DNA of 64,000 nucleotides. Origin: Thiorhodococcus minor (GTDB taxonomy: Bacteria > Pseudomonadota > Gammaproteobacteria > Chromatiales > Chromatiaceae). This document shows, piece after piece, positions 1-8,631 of this stretch (positions within the stretch are counted from its first letter, which is position 1; each line of letters opens with the position of its first letter). Both the position numbers and the translations under genes were made by a program. A model generated the notes under the pieces. The model was not told the DNA's origin and searched no databases. It saw only the letters and a list, made by a program, of their open reading frames with translations. The stretch lies in the NCBI RefSeq assembly GCF_010820565.1, contig NZ_JAAIJQ010000024.1, positions 1 through 64,000 of the forward strand, written 5' to 3'.

Positions 1-185
1 CACTGCAGCAGCGCTCGCGTGCGCAGGCGCACCGGTTCGTGCTGATGACCGCAGTGCGGGCAGATGAACCCCTGTGGCCAGCGCCAGCGCTCAAGGGCCT
101 GCTCGCACTGCTCCTCGGTTCCGTAGTCCGCCAGAAACTGCTGTAGACTCAAGCCCTTCTGAAACTGAATCTGATTCTGTGCCAT
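1..185 (-). mobile_element. IS1595-family (ISXO2-like) transposase, N-terminal part, cut by the window edge
   Basis: An ATG at 185 on the minus strand opens a frame that runs off the window start (about 61 codons). The translation begins MAQNQIQFQKGLSLQQFLAD and continues with a CPHCGH zinc-ribbon motif. This N-terminal layout (short leader, 'F..DYGTEEQC..AL...RWP.GF.CP.CG') is that of IS1595/ISXO2-like DDE transposases. Only the DNA-binding N-terminus is visible, so I cannot say whether the element is intact. No convincing terminal inverted repeat was seen in the roughly 180 bp upstream of the start codon. Confidence 0.72.
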
Positions 186-368
186 GGCGTCTCTCCAACC
201 GATTGCCCTACTTGAAGTTTAGGCCGGTGGGGGCTGAGTCGGCTGAGATTCGTGAATAATCAGGTGCCGTTATGTGAGACAGCTTATCAGAGCCTAGGGC
301 AAATGCCCGGTAGGGCGATCTGCCAGCTCCCTGTGCTGCGCGATTGCGGAACCGCTCCGTGGAAGGCC

Positions 369-953
369 CTACGGCTGCTGCGTCAGACGCTCGATCAGGA
401 GCAGGATCTCGGCGGACATCTTGTAATCCAAGCCCTCGGTGTCGGCCAAGGCGGGGTCGCGGCTGCCTTGGCAGATGGTCAGCAGAGACTGGAGGAAGGA
501 GCGCGCCACGTCGGGCAGGTCCTGGTGCGCGAGTCCCTCGCTCAGCAGCGCCTCGGCGGTGGCTGAGTCGTCGGCGAGCAGGAGCTCGCTAATTCTCAGA
601 GCCAATTGGCCTGGAGGGGAGCGGTTCTCGCCGCCATCGCGCCGGTAGGCCAGATAGGCGGCCACGGCTTTGGCGCGGGCGTCAAGGGCGGCATCCGGAT
701 TGCCGGTGTCTCGTTCGATGTCGGAGAGAATATCCCAGGTCTTCCAAGGCTCGGCAGCATGACCGAATTCTGCCTTGCATTCGCTGCTCCGATGCACCTC
801 CCGGCGCGCCTCGTCAAGACGGCCGAGCCGGCGCAGAATCGCGGCCAGGTTGCTTCTGGCAACGCCCTCCTTGGCTGAATATCCGATCTCCCGATAGCGA
901 TCTGCCGCCTGACTGGAGAAGCGCACCGCGGCGGTGGGCGAGATTGTCGCCAA
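369..953 (-). CDS. C-terminal remnant of a tetratricopeptide-repeat protein
   Basis: The 194-codon frame contains degenerate TPR-like helices (NLAAILRRLGRLDEARREV, then WDILSDIERDTGNPDAAL) and ends in SAEILLLIERL. The family normally consists of long TPR arrays, so this looks like only the last part. The only available start is a TTG at 953; the frame stays open upstream without an ATG, and the upstream peptide no longer resembles a TPR. Lying next to a truncated transposase, it may be a gene broken by rearrangement. A short functional TPR protein is the alternative. The function is unknown beyond probable protein-protein contacts. Confidence 0.5.
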   Translation of the reverse strand: MATISPTAAVRFSSQAADRYREIGYSAKEGVARSNLAAILRRLGRLDEARREVHRSSECKAEFGHAAEPWKTWDILSDIERDTGNPDAALDARAKAVAAYLAYRRDGGENRSPPGQLALRISELLLADDSATAEALLSEGLAHQDLPDVARSFLQSLLTICQGSRDPALADTEGLDYKMSAEILLLIERLTQQP

Positions 954-1327
954 TCGCCTCGACCGTACGCGGCGCCGAAGACCTGGCCGCGCGCGTCGTC
1001 GTCCTTCAGCGTTCGCTGACCTTCGATCGGTCGGTGACTGCTGGGACAGCTGAGTCAGTCGGCTTGGCCCCGTCGGTGACCGCTCTAAGTCGATTCCCGA
1101 CCTTCCTTAGCGAGTGCCAAGTGCCGCTCCGGAATCGGGCAGCTTCGGCGAATTCCGAGAATCTTCGGCAGAATTAAGGTTCCTGGAAGTCGCCCAAGTG
1201 TCCGATTGCGAAGAGGAGCCCACTGAAGGCCGGCGGCATCCTTCAGGGTAAACTCTCGTCGAAGCGCGAGCCGAGTGGGCAAGGCGTGCGGAATTGACCC
1301 GAGCTGCGGTGTGGATGGGGCGAGATC
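954..1327. other. Intergenic stretch without a recognised gene
   Basis: This holds the decayed upstream part of the TPR remnant and the leader of the TMEM43-like gene. A weak G-rich ribosome-binding stretch precedes the ATG at 1328. I see no clear promoter, repeat or RNA. Confidence 0.4.
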
Positions 1328-2863
1328 ATGGCGAGGAAGAAGAACAGCAAGCTTGCGGCCCTGCTCTTTGGGCCGACACTGGTCATCGGTGGGGGCATGG
1401 CCCTGTGGCAGAACGAGGGCCGTTTCGATTACTACGCGGCAGCGCGGGATGCCCGCGTGATTGCGGCGCCTGCCGAGCTGGCTGGCGATCCCATCGCCTA
1501 CACGGATAGGCTGCGCACCGACATCCCGATCGCGGGAGACTATGTGACCGAGCTGACCGGTTACCACGTGGTCTACCGCAGTGCCGAGATCTACTCCTGG
1601 GACGAGTCGACGGATTCCGACGGCAACACCACCTGGAGCCGCGGCTGGCACTCAGGGCTAGAGAGCAACTCGCGCAATTCCGGCCTCAGCCAACGCCTGT
1701 CCTCGACGACGCTCTATCCGGATCGCTATGAGCTCGGCACGCTGGAGATCGCGCCGCGCGACATCCATTTCGTCGACGAGCGGATCAGGATTCCGATCCG
1801 GCAGATGGCTCTGAGCCCCCGAGGCGTCTCGTTCGGGCTCCGCGCCTCGGCGGATTACTTCTACCTGGACAAGGGACGCGGCGACGGTCTCGGGGACGAG
1901 CGCGTCAGCTATCGTGCGATTCCCAACAGCTCGGACGCCTCTTACTTCGGCACCATCTCCGGTGGCCGGGGCGTGAGTCTCGAGCTCGAGAAGCGGGACG
2001 GCTTCATCGCCGACATCATCGCCGACGACGGGATTCTTCACCATCTGGTCAATGGCGACCGCGAGACGGCGCTGGCCAAGATCAAGGCGGATCTCGTCAA
2101 GAAGCGCTGGCTCGTGCGCGGCGGCGGGACGGTGGCGCTCATCCTGGGCTTCTTCATCTTCTTCAGTGTCTTTGCGAGCCTGCTCTACCGCATTCCTGTG
2201 ATCGGCAGGGTGGTCGAATCAGGTGTCTTCCTGCTGAGCCTGGCACTTGGCGTCTCGCTCGCACTGCTGCTGATGGTCACAGGTCTGCTGTTTCACAACC
2301 CGCTCACGCTGGCCCTTCCGCTGGCGCTGCTCGTCGGCGGGGGCATCTGGCTCCTGCGCCGCTCGAGCCATGCGAGCCGCAATGCCAAGTCGGCCCTGGA
2401 TCAGCGTCTTTCTGTCCAGCGCGCTCCCGAGTCCCGGTCACTGCCCCCGGGGGCGGCACCCAGGGTGCAGCCAACCGCCGCGTCCGGCCGGCCTCAGGAG
2501 GCGTTGATCCCGGAGGAGGGGCCGGTCGAGCGCACCTTCACCCATCTGGCGGCCCTGGCGATGGCGGATGGACAGCTGAGCAAGAAGGAGCTGAAGCTCC
2601 TCAGCAACTGGGCAGGCGCCAATCGCATCACCCCCACCCAGATGAAGACACTGGTTGCCGCCGCACAGCGAGATCCAGCCGCGGCCGGGGAGGCGACGCG
2701 CGACGACCTGGAGCTGCTTGCGCTGATGGCCCTGACGGACGGCTCCGTCTCGACCGCGGAATGGGCCTTCCTGAATCGAATCGCCGCCAAGCTCGGCTTG
2801 ACGAAGCAGGATTTGCGCGGCCTGCTGAGTGATATCGAAACCGGCAAGCTTATGCCTGCTTGA
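1328..2863 (+). CDS. TMEM43-like membrane protein with a C-terminal TerB-like domain
   Basis: The 511-aa product opens with a hydrophobic segment at about residues 8-24. A large hydrophilic domain (to about residue 265) follows with TMEM43-family features, including an N-terminal 'NEGR' after the first TM, 'YHVVYRS.E.YSW' and alternating beta-like segments. Three further hydrophobic segments lie at about 268-345, then a Pro/Arg-rich linker. Residues about 400-500 form an all-helical domain with a twice-repeated 'LAALAMADGQLSKKE / LALMALTDGSVSTAE' pattern typical of TerB/TerB-like domains. TMEM43 proteins are predicted envelope proteins of unknown biochemistry, and TerB domains are found in stress-response systems. 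Coupling of a membrane sensor to a cytoplasmic metal- or stress-responsive domain is inference. It stands alone, with no ter genes nearby. Confidence 0.75.
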   Translation: MARKKNSKLAALLFGPTLVIGGGMALWQNEGRFDYYAAARDARVIAAPAELAGDPIAYTDRLRTDIPIAGDYVTELTGYHVVYRSAEIYSWDESTDSDGNTTWSRGWHSGLESNSRNSGLSQRLSSTTLYPDRYELGTLEIAPRDIHFVDERIRIPIRQMALSPRGVSFGLRASADYFYLDKGRGDGLGDERVSYRAIPNSSDASYFGTISGGRGVSLELEKRDGFIADIIADDGILHHLVNGDRETALAKIKADLVKKRWLVRGGGTVALILGFFIFFSVFASLLYRIPVIGRVVESGVFLLSLALGVSLALLLMVTGLLFHNPLTLALPLALLVGGGIWLLRRSSHASRNAKSALDQRLSVQRAPESRSLPPGAAPRVQPTAASGRPQEALIPEEGPVERTFTHLAALAMADGQLSKKELKLLSNWAGANRITPTQMKTLVAAAQRDPAAAGEATRDDLELLALMALTDGSVSTAEWAFLNRIAAKLGLTKQDLRGLLSDIETGKLMPA

Positions 2864-3535
2864 GCGATCCGGCAGGCGTTGCTCCGACCGTCGATGGTGG
2901 TCGCGATTCCGCCTGTGAGCGCTTGTCTTGCCGCTGCCTGCACTGGCGAGTGCTAGGCGAAGTCGACCGCTCTTGGCAAGGCTGTCTGCTCGGGGCCGGT
3001 CTCCCGCTGGGCCGGAGTAACCGAGAACACCCAAGCAAAGCGCGGAAAGCGCCGTCGGAATTCGGACTAGCCTTCGGTCCTGACTCGGGCCGGCAGGCGG
3101 CCTCGCGGCGGCTCTGTTGCAAGAACGGCCTGGGGCCAGGACGGTACAGGGTCTGCTTCGTGTCTCGGCTCAATGTGCCGCATTTCCGCGCGCGCGGGAT
3201 GACGGACGCCTTTGCGACCAAGATCGTCAACTGTCTCGTTGGCACCTTTCACCAAGCCCGGTAGTCGGCCCCGCCTTGTGTCGGGCGTGCTCGCGAGCCT
3301 GGCTGCCCTGCGGGTCGGATCTGGCCGCGCTGGGCATTGGCGTGCGGTCTGGGGCCGCTCTGGATCTGACTGGGAGCTCGAGCGTCTGGAGGGGTGGGAT
3401 CTGAGCGCAATTCGATCTTGCGCGTCTGAGGAGTGATGAGTCCCTTCCAGGTGCGGCCGCCAGTCTTGGCAAGACTGGCGGCCGCTTTCATGATGCCGTC
3501 CGTGGTCCCTCGGCGTCCCTGCCGAGTCGAGGCCG
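2864..3535. other. Intergenic spacer between convergent genes
   Basis: About 670 bp with no frame that has convincing codon usage or family resemblance. The only structured element I see is the long perfect hairpin at 3453-3485. Several short frames here overlap each other on both strands and look random for GC-rich DNA. Confidence 0.4.
3453..3485. terminator. Long perfect hairpin, probable transcription end signal
   Basis: Arms GCGGCCGCCAGTCTTG (3453-3468) and CAAGACTGGCGGCCGC (3470-3485) are exact reverse complements around one base. The hairpin lies 51 bp beyond the stop of the large minus-strand gene. A TTT follows on the plus side but there is no real U-tract on either side, so termination is inferred from stem strength and position. 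Confidence 0.5.
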
Positions 3536-6500
3536 CTAAGGCACAGCGCAGGCCCCGAAGCCGGGAACCCCTACCGGAGAGCCGACGTCGGTGCCATCCA
3601 CCCCGCCGAACACCGAGACATCCGTCGGGCTGTCGAGGGTGAAGCAGGCGCTCGACCCTTGGCTCAGGGTGAAGTCGATGCCGTCCTCGTAGATGCCGCC
3701 GACGATCAGGCCGAAGTCGACTTGGCTCGCCGTGATGTCGAACGTGTCGTTGGCTTCGATCGAGACGCCATCGACCGAGACGAAGGGCGCGTCCGCGACC
3801 AGGCTGCCGACGTGGCCGACGTACTGCCCGTTGCCGCCGCCGGTGATGCGCAGGTGCCAGTCGTCCGTGCCGCAGTCTTTCCAGAGGAAGGCGCCGCGGT
3901 CGCTGGCTGGATCGAAGCTCGGCATGCCGCAGGTTGGATCAGTGGGGTCGCCACCGCCACCGTCGCAGGCACCGAAGCCAGGCATGCTGACCGGCAGCGT
4001 GACCGGGTCGGCGTCGACCCCACCGAAGACCGAGAGGCCGCTCGGACTGGTCAGGCTGAAGCACACGCTTGCCCCTTCGGCGAGGGTGAAGTCGATGCCG
4101 TCCTCGTAGATACCGCCCACGATCAGGCCGAAGTCGACCTGGCTGGCGCCGATATCGAGCGTGTCGTTACCCTCGATCGAGACGCCGCTGACATCCAGGA
4201 AGGGCGCGTCCGCAACCAGTTGGCCGATATGGTTGAGGTACTGGCCGCTGCTGCCACCCGTGATGCGCAGATGCCAATCGTCCGTGCCACAGTCTTTCCA
4301 GAGGTAGACGCCACGGTCGCTCGCCGGATCGAAGGTGGGCATGCCGCAGGTCGGATCCGTGGGATCCCCGCCACCGCCGCCGCAGTCCCCGAATCCGGGC
4401 ATGCTCACCGGGAGGCTGACTGGATCCGCATCCACTCCTCCGAAGACAGCGAGTCCGCTCGGGCTGGTCAGGGTGAAGCAGACGGATGCGCCCTCGGCCA
4501 GGGTGAAGTCGATGCCGTCCTCGTAGACGCCGCCGACGATCAGGCCGAAGTCGATCTGGCTGCCCGCCACGTCGAGCGTGTCGTTGGCTTCCACCGAGAA
4601 TCCATCGACGGAGACGAAGGGTGCGTCAGCGACGAGGGTCCCGAGATGATTGAGGTACTGGCCGCTGCCGCCGCCGGTGATGCGCAGGTGCCAGTCATTG
4701 GTGCCGCAGTCGTTCCACAGATAGACGCCTCGGTCGACCGCAGGGTCGAAGGTGGGCATGCCGCAGGTCGGATCGCCGCCACTGCCGTCGTCATCCTGGA
4801 TGGTGGCAGTTCCGCTTGCCGGGCTGGCCTCGCTGCTGCTGGCCTGCAGGGTGAAGGTCTCGTTGGGCTCGGCCGTGCCGTCGTCGAGGATCGGCACACT
4901 GACCGTCAAGCTGCTGTCGCCCTCGCCAAAGCTCAGTTGACCGCTGGTGCTGGTGTAGTCGCTGCCCGCCTGCGCGCTGCCGTTGGCCGTCTGGTAGTCG
5001 ACCAGCACCGTCTCGCCCGCGCCTGGCGCCGGACTCAGATTGACCGTGAAGAGCGCTTGCGTGTCGCTCCCCTCGGTGACGGTCGGGTCGTCGACGCTCA
5101 GGCTGTAGCTTGGGCCAGTCCCGCCAGTTCCTTCCACCAGCTCGACCACCTGATCGGCTGCGACGTTGGCGAAGGTCTCGACGATCCCGCTCGGCCAGTG
5201 GACCTCGAGATCCACGCTCTGGTTGGTGCCCAGGCCGATGTGGACGCGCTGATAGTCCTGAGCCTTCTTGTGCTTGCCGCCGTTTTGGTCACGCTTCTGG
5301 ACCGTGCCGTCGGGTGTGGTGGCGTAGACGATGGCGCCGATGCCGTCGCGGTTGGAGACCGTGCCCTCCAGGTCGATCTGGATGCAGTGGTTGCCATCGC
5401 TGGTGGTGTTGCGGAAGAGCTGATGGATGCCTGCGTAGGAAGACGGCCTGAAGTGATGCCCGTTGGTGACATAGACGTCCATGCGGCAGTCTTCGTCATA
5501 GTCGGCGACCATGACAGAGTCGGCCCGCCCAAGCGGCATTTGACCCTCGGCGCCGCCGGCCGCGGGTAAGGCAACGAAGGTGCCGTTACCCTGATTCTCA
5601 TAGACGATGTCGGGCAGATTGGACAGCTGTCCGGAGCAGGCGAAGAAGACGTCGAGGTCCATGTCGTTGTCGAAGTCCGCCGCGGCCGCAGCAGTGCAGG
5701 AGCGGTTGACGGCCTGTACATTGCCGCCGCTGAAGACAAGCTCGTGGTCTTCGCTCTGGAGGAAGAGCAGCGCGTTTCCGCCGGTGTCCTGACCGATCTT
5801 TGTACCGCCGACCGAGGTCAATCCGGAGATGCCGCTCTGGGCGGTGATGACCATCCCTACATTCCAGCGCTCGATGCCGGAGAAGCGCACCCGCCACTCG
5901 CCGTCGACATAACCGATGAATACGCCTGTTATCGGGTCGCCGTCGTTGTCCTCAGGCACGAAGATGGGCGCGAGCCCTTGCGCCTCGGTCGGCGAGAGCG
6001 TCACCACGACATGATTTGGATCGCCATGACCAAGCTCTTGAAAAGGCATGGTCGGTAGATTGGTGGCCAGGTCGGGATTGCTCCCGTCGGCGCCGATGAA
6101 GATATTCGGCGTTTCGGTCCACCAGTCGAATTCGAAGGTCACGTTGCCGGTCGCCGAGAAATTGAAGCCGCTGTTGGAGGGAACGCTCGTGTTGAACCAG
6201 CCGTGCAGCGTCTGACCGTCCACGACGCCGACCAGGTTCCGCACGTAGTCCGCGCCCGCGAAGGTTGGCGCCATGATGTCGGTGCGCAGGTCGTTGTTGA
6301 AATCGCCGATCGCCAGGTCCGCGGGGTAGCGGTTGAAGATCTCGTCCCCGACGACTGGCCGCAGATCGGCGAAGGGCAGCTGTGAGACATCCCAGATTGC
6401 GCTGATCTGGGAGTCGCTACAGATGACGTCCAGCACGCTGTCGCCAGAGAGCTCCGCCATCGCTCCGAACTCGCAGGCGGTGCCTGGGAAGGGGCCAGTG

Positions 6501-7240
6501 CCCTCGTCTGGCACGACACCGGTCGACTCGTCGAGCGTGAAGAAGGACTCGCCGCCGATCCGCTCCTGGCGGAAGATGGCGGTGGGGGTCCGATAGGCGG
6601 AATAGTTCTCCCGCGCCATGACCATGGCGTCCAGCCAGCCGTCTCGGTCGTAGTCGAAGAAGAGGGAGTCTCGGCCGCCGATCGGTGGCCTTTCTCGGCG
6701 CTCCCAGGTCAGGGGGTAGGCGAAGCCGAGCTCATCGCCACGGTACTCGAAGTTACCCAGCCCGTCGTTCTCCCAGAGGGGGAAGATGTAACCGGCTCCG
6801 GTCACTTCCAGCACGTCCTGGTCGCCGTCGTTGTCCCAGTCGGCGCTCGTCTGGCCGTGCGTATCGGCGAAGTAGCTGAACTCGCCGGGTCCCGTCTCGG
6901 CACGAGGAATATTGAAATCGGTTTGCGGGCTCGGGACTCCCTCCTCATTCTTGAGGACGTCGTCCGCTACTTCGGTGAAGCCGCTGCCGCTCAGGTTGTA
7001 GAAGATTCGCGTCGGCGTGTACTGATGCTTGTTCAGCCAGATGCCGGGGAATCCCGTGCCCGCGAAGTCGCCCCAGCCGGTCGAGAAGGTCTCGCCCGTG
7101 TCGGTGATTCCAGAGGATCCGGTGACATTGGAGAAGCTGATCTCAGCCGTGGCGGGGGTTGCCGCACCGGCTAGACCGATTGCTAGCAGACAGCCACCGC
7201 CGACTCTGCTCAGGAAACGTGATCGATCCACAATTCGCAC
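3536..7240 (-). CDS. Secreted FG-GAP/VCBS-ASPIC protein with Calx-beta domain and three C-terminal Cys-bounded repeats
   Basis: This 1234-aa protein has a signal peptide (LLAIGLAGAATPATA). Residues about 35-600 carry FG-GAP/VCBS-like Ca-binding loops such as DWDNDGDQD, DYDRDGWLD, DFNNDLRTD, DFDNDMDLD and DYDEDCRMD, so a beta-propeller is likely. An ASPIC/UnbV-type domain follows at about 615-710 (GIGAIV..., VHIGLG, VHWPSG). A Calx-beta domain sits at about 710-818. Three tandem repeats follow at about 825-955, 965-1095 and 1104-1232, each starting CGMP.FDPA.DRG and ending near FG.C, with a DNA period of 417 bp and near-identical stretches. The protein is likely exported and surface-associated. 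The repeat is shared with the putative glycoside hydrolase at 8632-11718, which suggests a common ligand or anchoring role. The exact function is unknown. Confidence 0.85.
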   Translation of the reverse strand: MRIVDRSRFLSRVGGGCLLAIGLAGAATPATAEISFSNVTGSSGITDTGETFSTGWGDFAGTGFPGIWLNKHQYTPTRIFYNLSGSGFTEVADDVLKNEEGVPSPQTDFNIPRAETGPGEFSYFADTHGQTSADWDNDGDQDVLEVTGAGYIFPLWENDGLGNFEYRGDELGFAYPLTWERRERPPIGGRDSLFFDYDRDGWLDAMVMARENYSAYRTPTAIFRQERIGGESFFTLDESTGVVPDEGTGPFPGTACEFGAMAELSGDSVLDVICSDSQISAIWDVSQLPFADLRPVVGDEIFNRYPADLAIGDFNNDLRTDIMAPTFAGADYVRNLVGVVDGQTLHGWFNTSVPSNSGFNFSATGNVTFEFDWWTETPNIFIGADGSNPDLATNLPTMPFQELGHGDPNHVVVTLSPTEAQGLAPIFVPEDNDGDPITGVFIGYVDGEWRVRFSGIERWNVGMVITAQSGISGLTSVGGTKIGQDTGGNALLFLQSEDHELVFSGGNVQAVNRSCTAAAAADFDNDMDLDVFFACSGQLSNLPDIVYENQGNGTFVALPAAGGAEGQMPLGRADSVMVADYDEDCRMDVYVTNGHHFRPSSYAGIHQLFRNTTSDGNHCIQIDLEGTVSNRDGIGAIVYATTPDGTVQKRDQNGGKHKKAQDYQRVHIGLGTNQSVDLEVHWPSGIVETFANVAADQVVELVEGTGGTGPSYSLSVDDPTVTEGSDTQALFTVNLSPAPGAGETVLVDYQTANGSAQAGSDYTSTSGQLSFGEGDSSLTVSVPILDDGTAEPNETFTLQASSSEASPASGTATIQDDDGSGGDPTCGMPTFDPAVDRGVYLWNDCGTNDWHLRITGGGSGQYLNHLGTLVADAPFVSVDGFSVEANDTLDVAGSQIDFGLIVGGVYEDGIDFTLAEGASVCFTLTSPSGLAVFGGVDADPVSLPVSMPGFGDCGGGGGDPTDPTCGMPTFDPASDRGVYLWKDCGTDDWHLRITGGSSGQYLNHIGQLVADAPFLDVSGVSIEGNDTLDIGASQVDFGLIVGGIYEDGIDFTLAEGASVCFSLTSPSGLSVFGGVDADPVTLPVSMPGFGACDGGGGDPTDPTCGMPSFDPASDRGAFLWKDCGTDDWHLRITGGGNGQYVGHVGSLVADAPFVSVDGVSIEANDTFDITASQVDFGLIVGGIYEDGIDFTLSQGSSACFTLDSPTDVSVFGGVDGTDVGSPVGVPGFGACAVP
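3540..4770 (-). repeat. Three tandem 417-bp coding repeats
   Basis: The same near-identical block, beginning GGTGAAGTCGATGCCGTCCT on the plus strand, recurs at 3668, 4085 and 4502, a period of exactly 417 bp (139 codons). The copies differ by scattered, often silent, changes. This indicates recent tandem duplication inside the C-terminus of the FG-GAP protein. Confidence 0.85.
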
Positions 7241-8631
7241 CTCATAGTCCAGTTTCGACCCTAGATTCTTTTCAGGAGCTCTCTAGAAACAATCGCTTGG
7301 GGCGTGCTCCATGCAGCTTCCTTGAGCTCCGCCGGTACCCCGGCTGAGTCCATTCGGAAAGGGAGCCAGTTGGGAAGGGAGAAGGTCGCGCTCGAGAATT
7401 CCTGAGTGGTTGACAGCAATCATTTGCTACCGAGACTGCGGGAGTTGATCAGCAACTAGGGTGCCAAGGGGTGCGTCCGGGGCGTCGTGGTCTTCAGCTC
7501 GAGATGTCCGAGCGCCTGGCTCGCTCAACGAAACGTGAAGTGCGCCCCAGGGGGGAAGGCTGGCCGAGGCCTGTCGCCGGGCGAGCTAGGCTGGGCCTGT
7601 GTGGCGGGTATTCCTCAGCCTTCGAGCCTGTCGTCCGTCGTCCGACGCCCGTGTCGAGGGGGCTACCATCGAGCCGTCCTCATCCTGGCCATGGCTGGGG
7701 CGGGAATCCAAAGTGTTAGGCTCGGAATACAGCTTTACGAAAGCCGACCAGATCCCGTTGGTCCGCGTTGAGCCGGAATCCGAAGTCTCGGCCAGTGGCG
7801 CAACTGCTCTGGCATCCTGCGGTGCTCGGGCTTGGCAGCGATGCGTCTGCGGCCGTTGAGGCCGCCGCCGCAGATCTCTCCTTCCATGCTCGCGGAGCAT
7901 CCCGTGCCGCTCGGTGCGAGCGACTCTTCAACCTAGATCCGGCAGTTGGCCGCTTCGTGCTTCACGCAAGGCCTTGATCACTTTCAAGATCGGGGTTTCC
8001 TGCTGGCTCACCCGCCGGGTGAAGCCCGTCCAACCGCCGGATCTAGGCTCAACAGCCAGGCTCGAGACCTCGGCTTCTCTCTTCGCCGCAGGGTCTGGCA
8101 ATGAGCCCGCAACCTCCCTCTCGGGCTCGAATTACTCATAATGTGCTCTTCTGGCCGGCTCCGCGTGCAAGATGTCTATGCAGTTCATGCAAGCTTTTTG
8201 AGTTTTTTGAGCAATCTAAGAAGCCCTTTGAAACTAGTGGCTTAAATATGTGATTTCGCGCAATTGAGCTGCGGAGGGCGGTATCCGAGGGTGGGGGATT
8301 TTCCTAGACTGCGCCCGCAGTCGCTTGTGGCCAACTAAGGCTGCGTCTACGGTGCGTGTGATTGTGGCTCGAGGCACGTCGTTGGGCGTGTGAGGGGGCC
8401 AAGACTTGGGATGGCCTAACGTCGTTCTAAAGAGCAGGGCTAGCACATCCGTTGGCGTTCGTTGTGGGCGTTGCGGCGCTTTCTCAAGGGACTCTCTTGG
8501 GGTCGAGAAAGCACCGGGCGCACGGGGCAGGAAATCGCATTCCGGAGATTGCCCACCGCAGCGCGACTTATCCACGACTAAGGATGGCTTCAGGGGCCCG
8601 CCCTAGCGGCGGGCCGGACTTAAGAACGACG
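7241..8631. other. Long intergenic region between divergent secreted-protein genes
   Basis: About 1.39 kb between the start of the minus-strand FG-GAP protein and the plus-strand glycoside hydrolase. It contains a MITE-like element (7932-8047) and an AT-rich stretch at about 8140-8260, unusual for this DNA, that probably holds promoter elements for the rightward gene. I found no convincing coding frame. Confidence 0.45.
7932..8047 (-). repeat. MITE-like element, copy A (116 bp, 18-bp terminal inverted repeats)
   Basis: It is bounded by CCTAGATCCGGCAGTTGG (7932-7949) and CCAACCGCCGGATCTAGG (8030-8047), inverted repeats matching at 17 of 18 positions. About 96 bp of it, including the left end, recur in reverse orientation at 22771-22868 with roughly seven mismatches. 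The 116-bp size, inverted ends and lack of a coding frame suggest a non-autonomous mobile or dispersed repeat. No clear target duplication is visible. Confidence 0.75.

Noticed and set aside
3659..5569. 636-codon plus-strand open frame opposite the FG-GAP protein repeats
   Set aside because: It follows the 417-bp repeats in antisense and has an Ala/Asp/Arg-rich composition without known motifs. The minus-strand gene has a signal peptide and clear domains.
7586..7900. Small minus-strand frame in the long intergenic region
   Set aside because: It overlaps other frames, has no ribosome site or motif, and its composition looks like chance.
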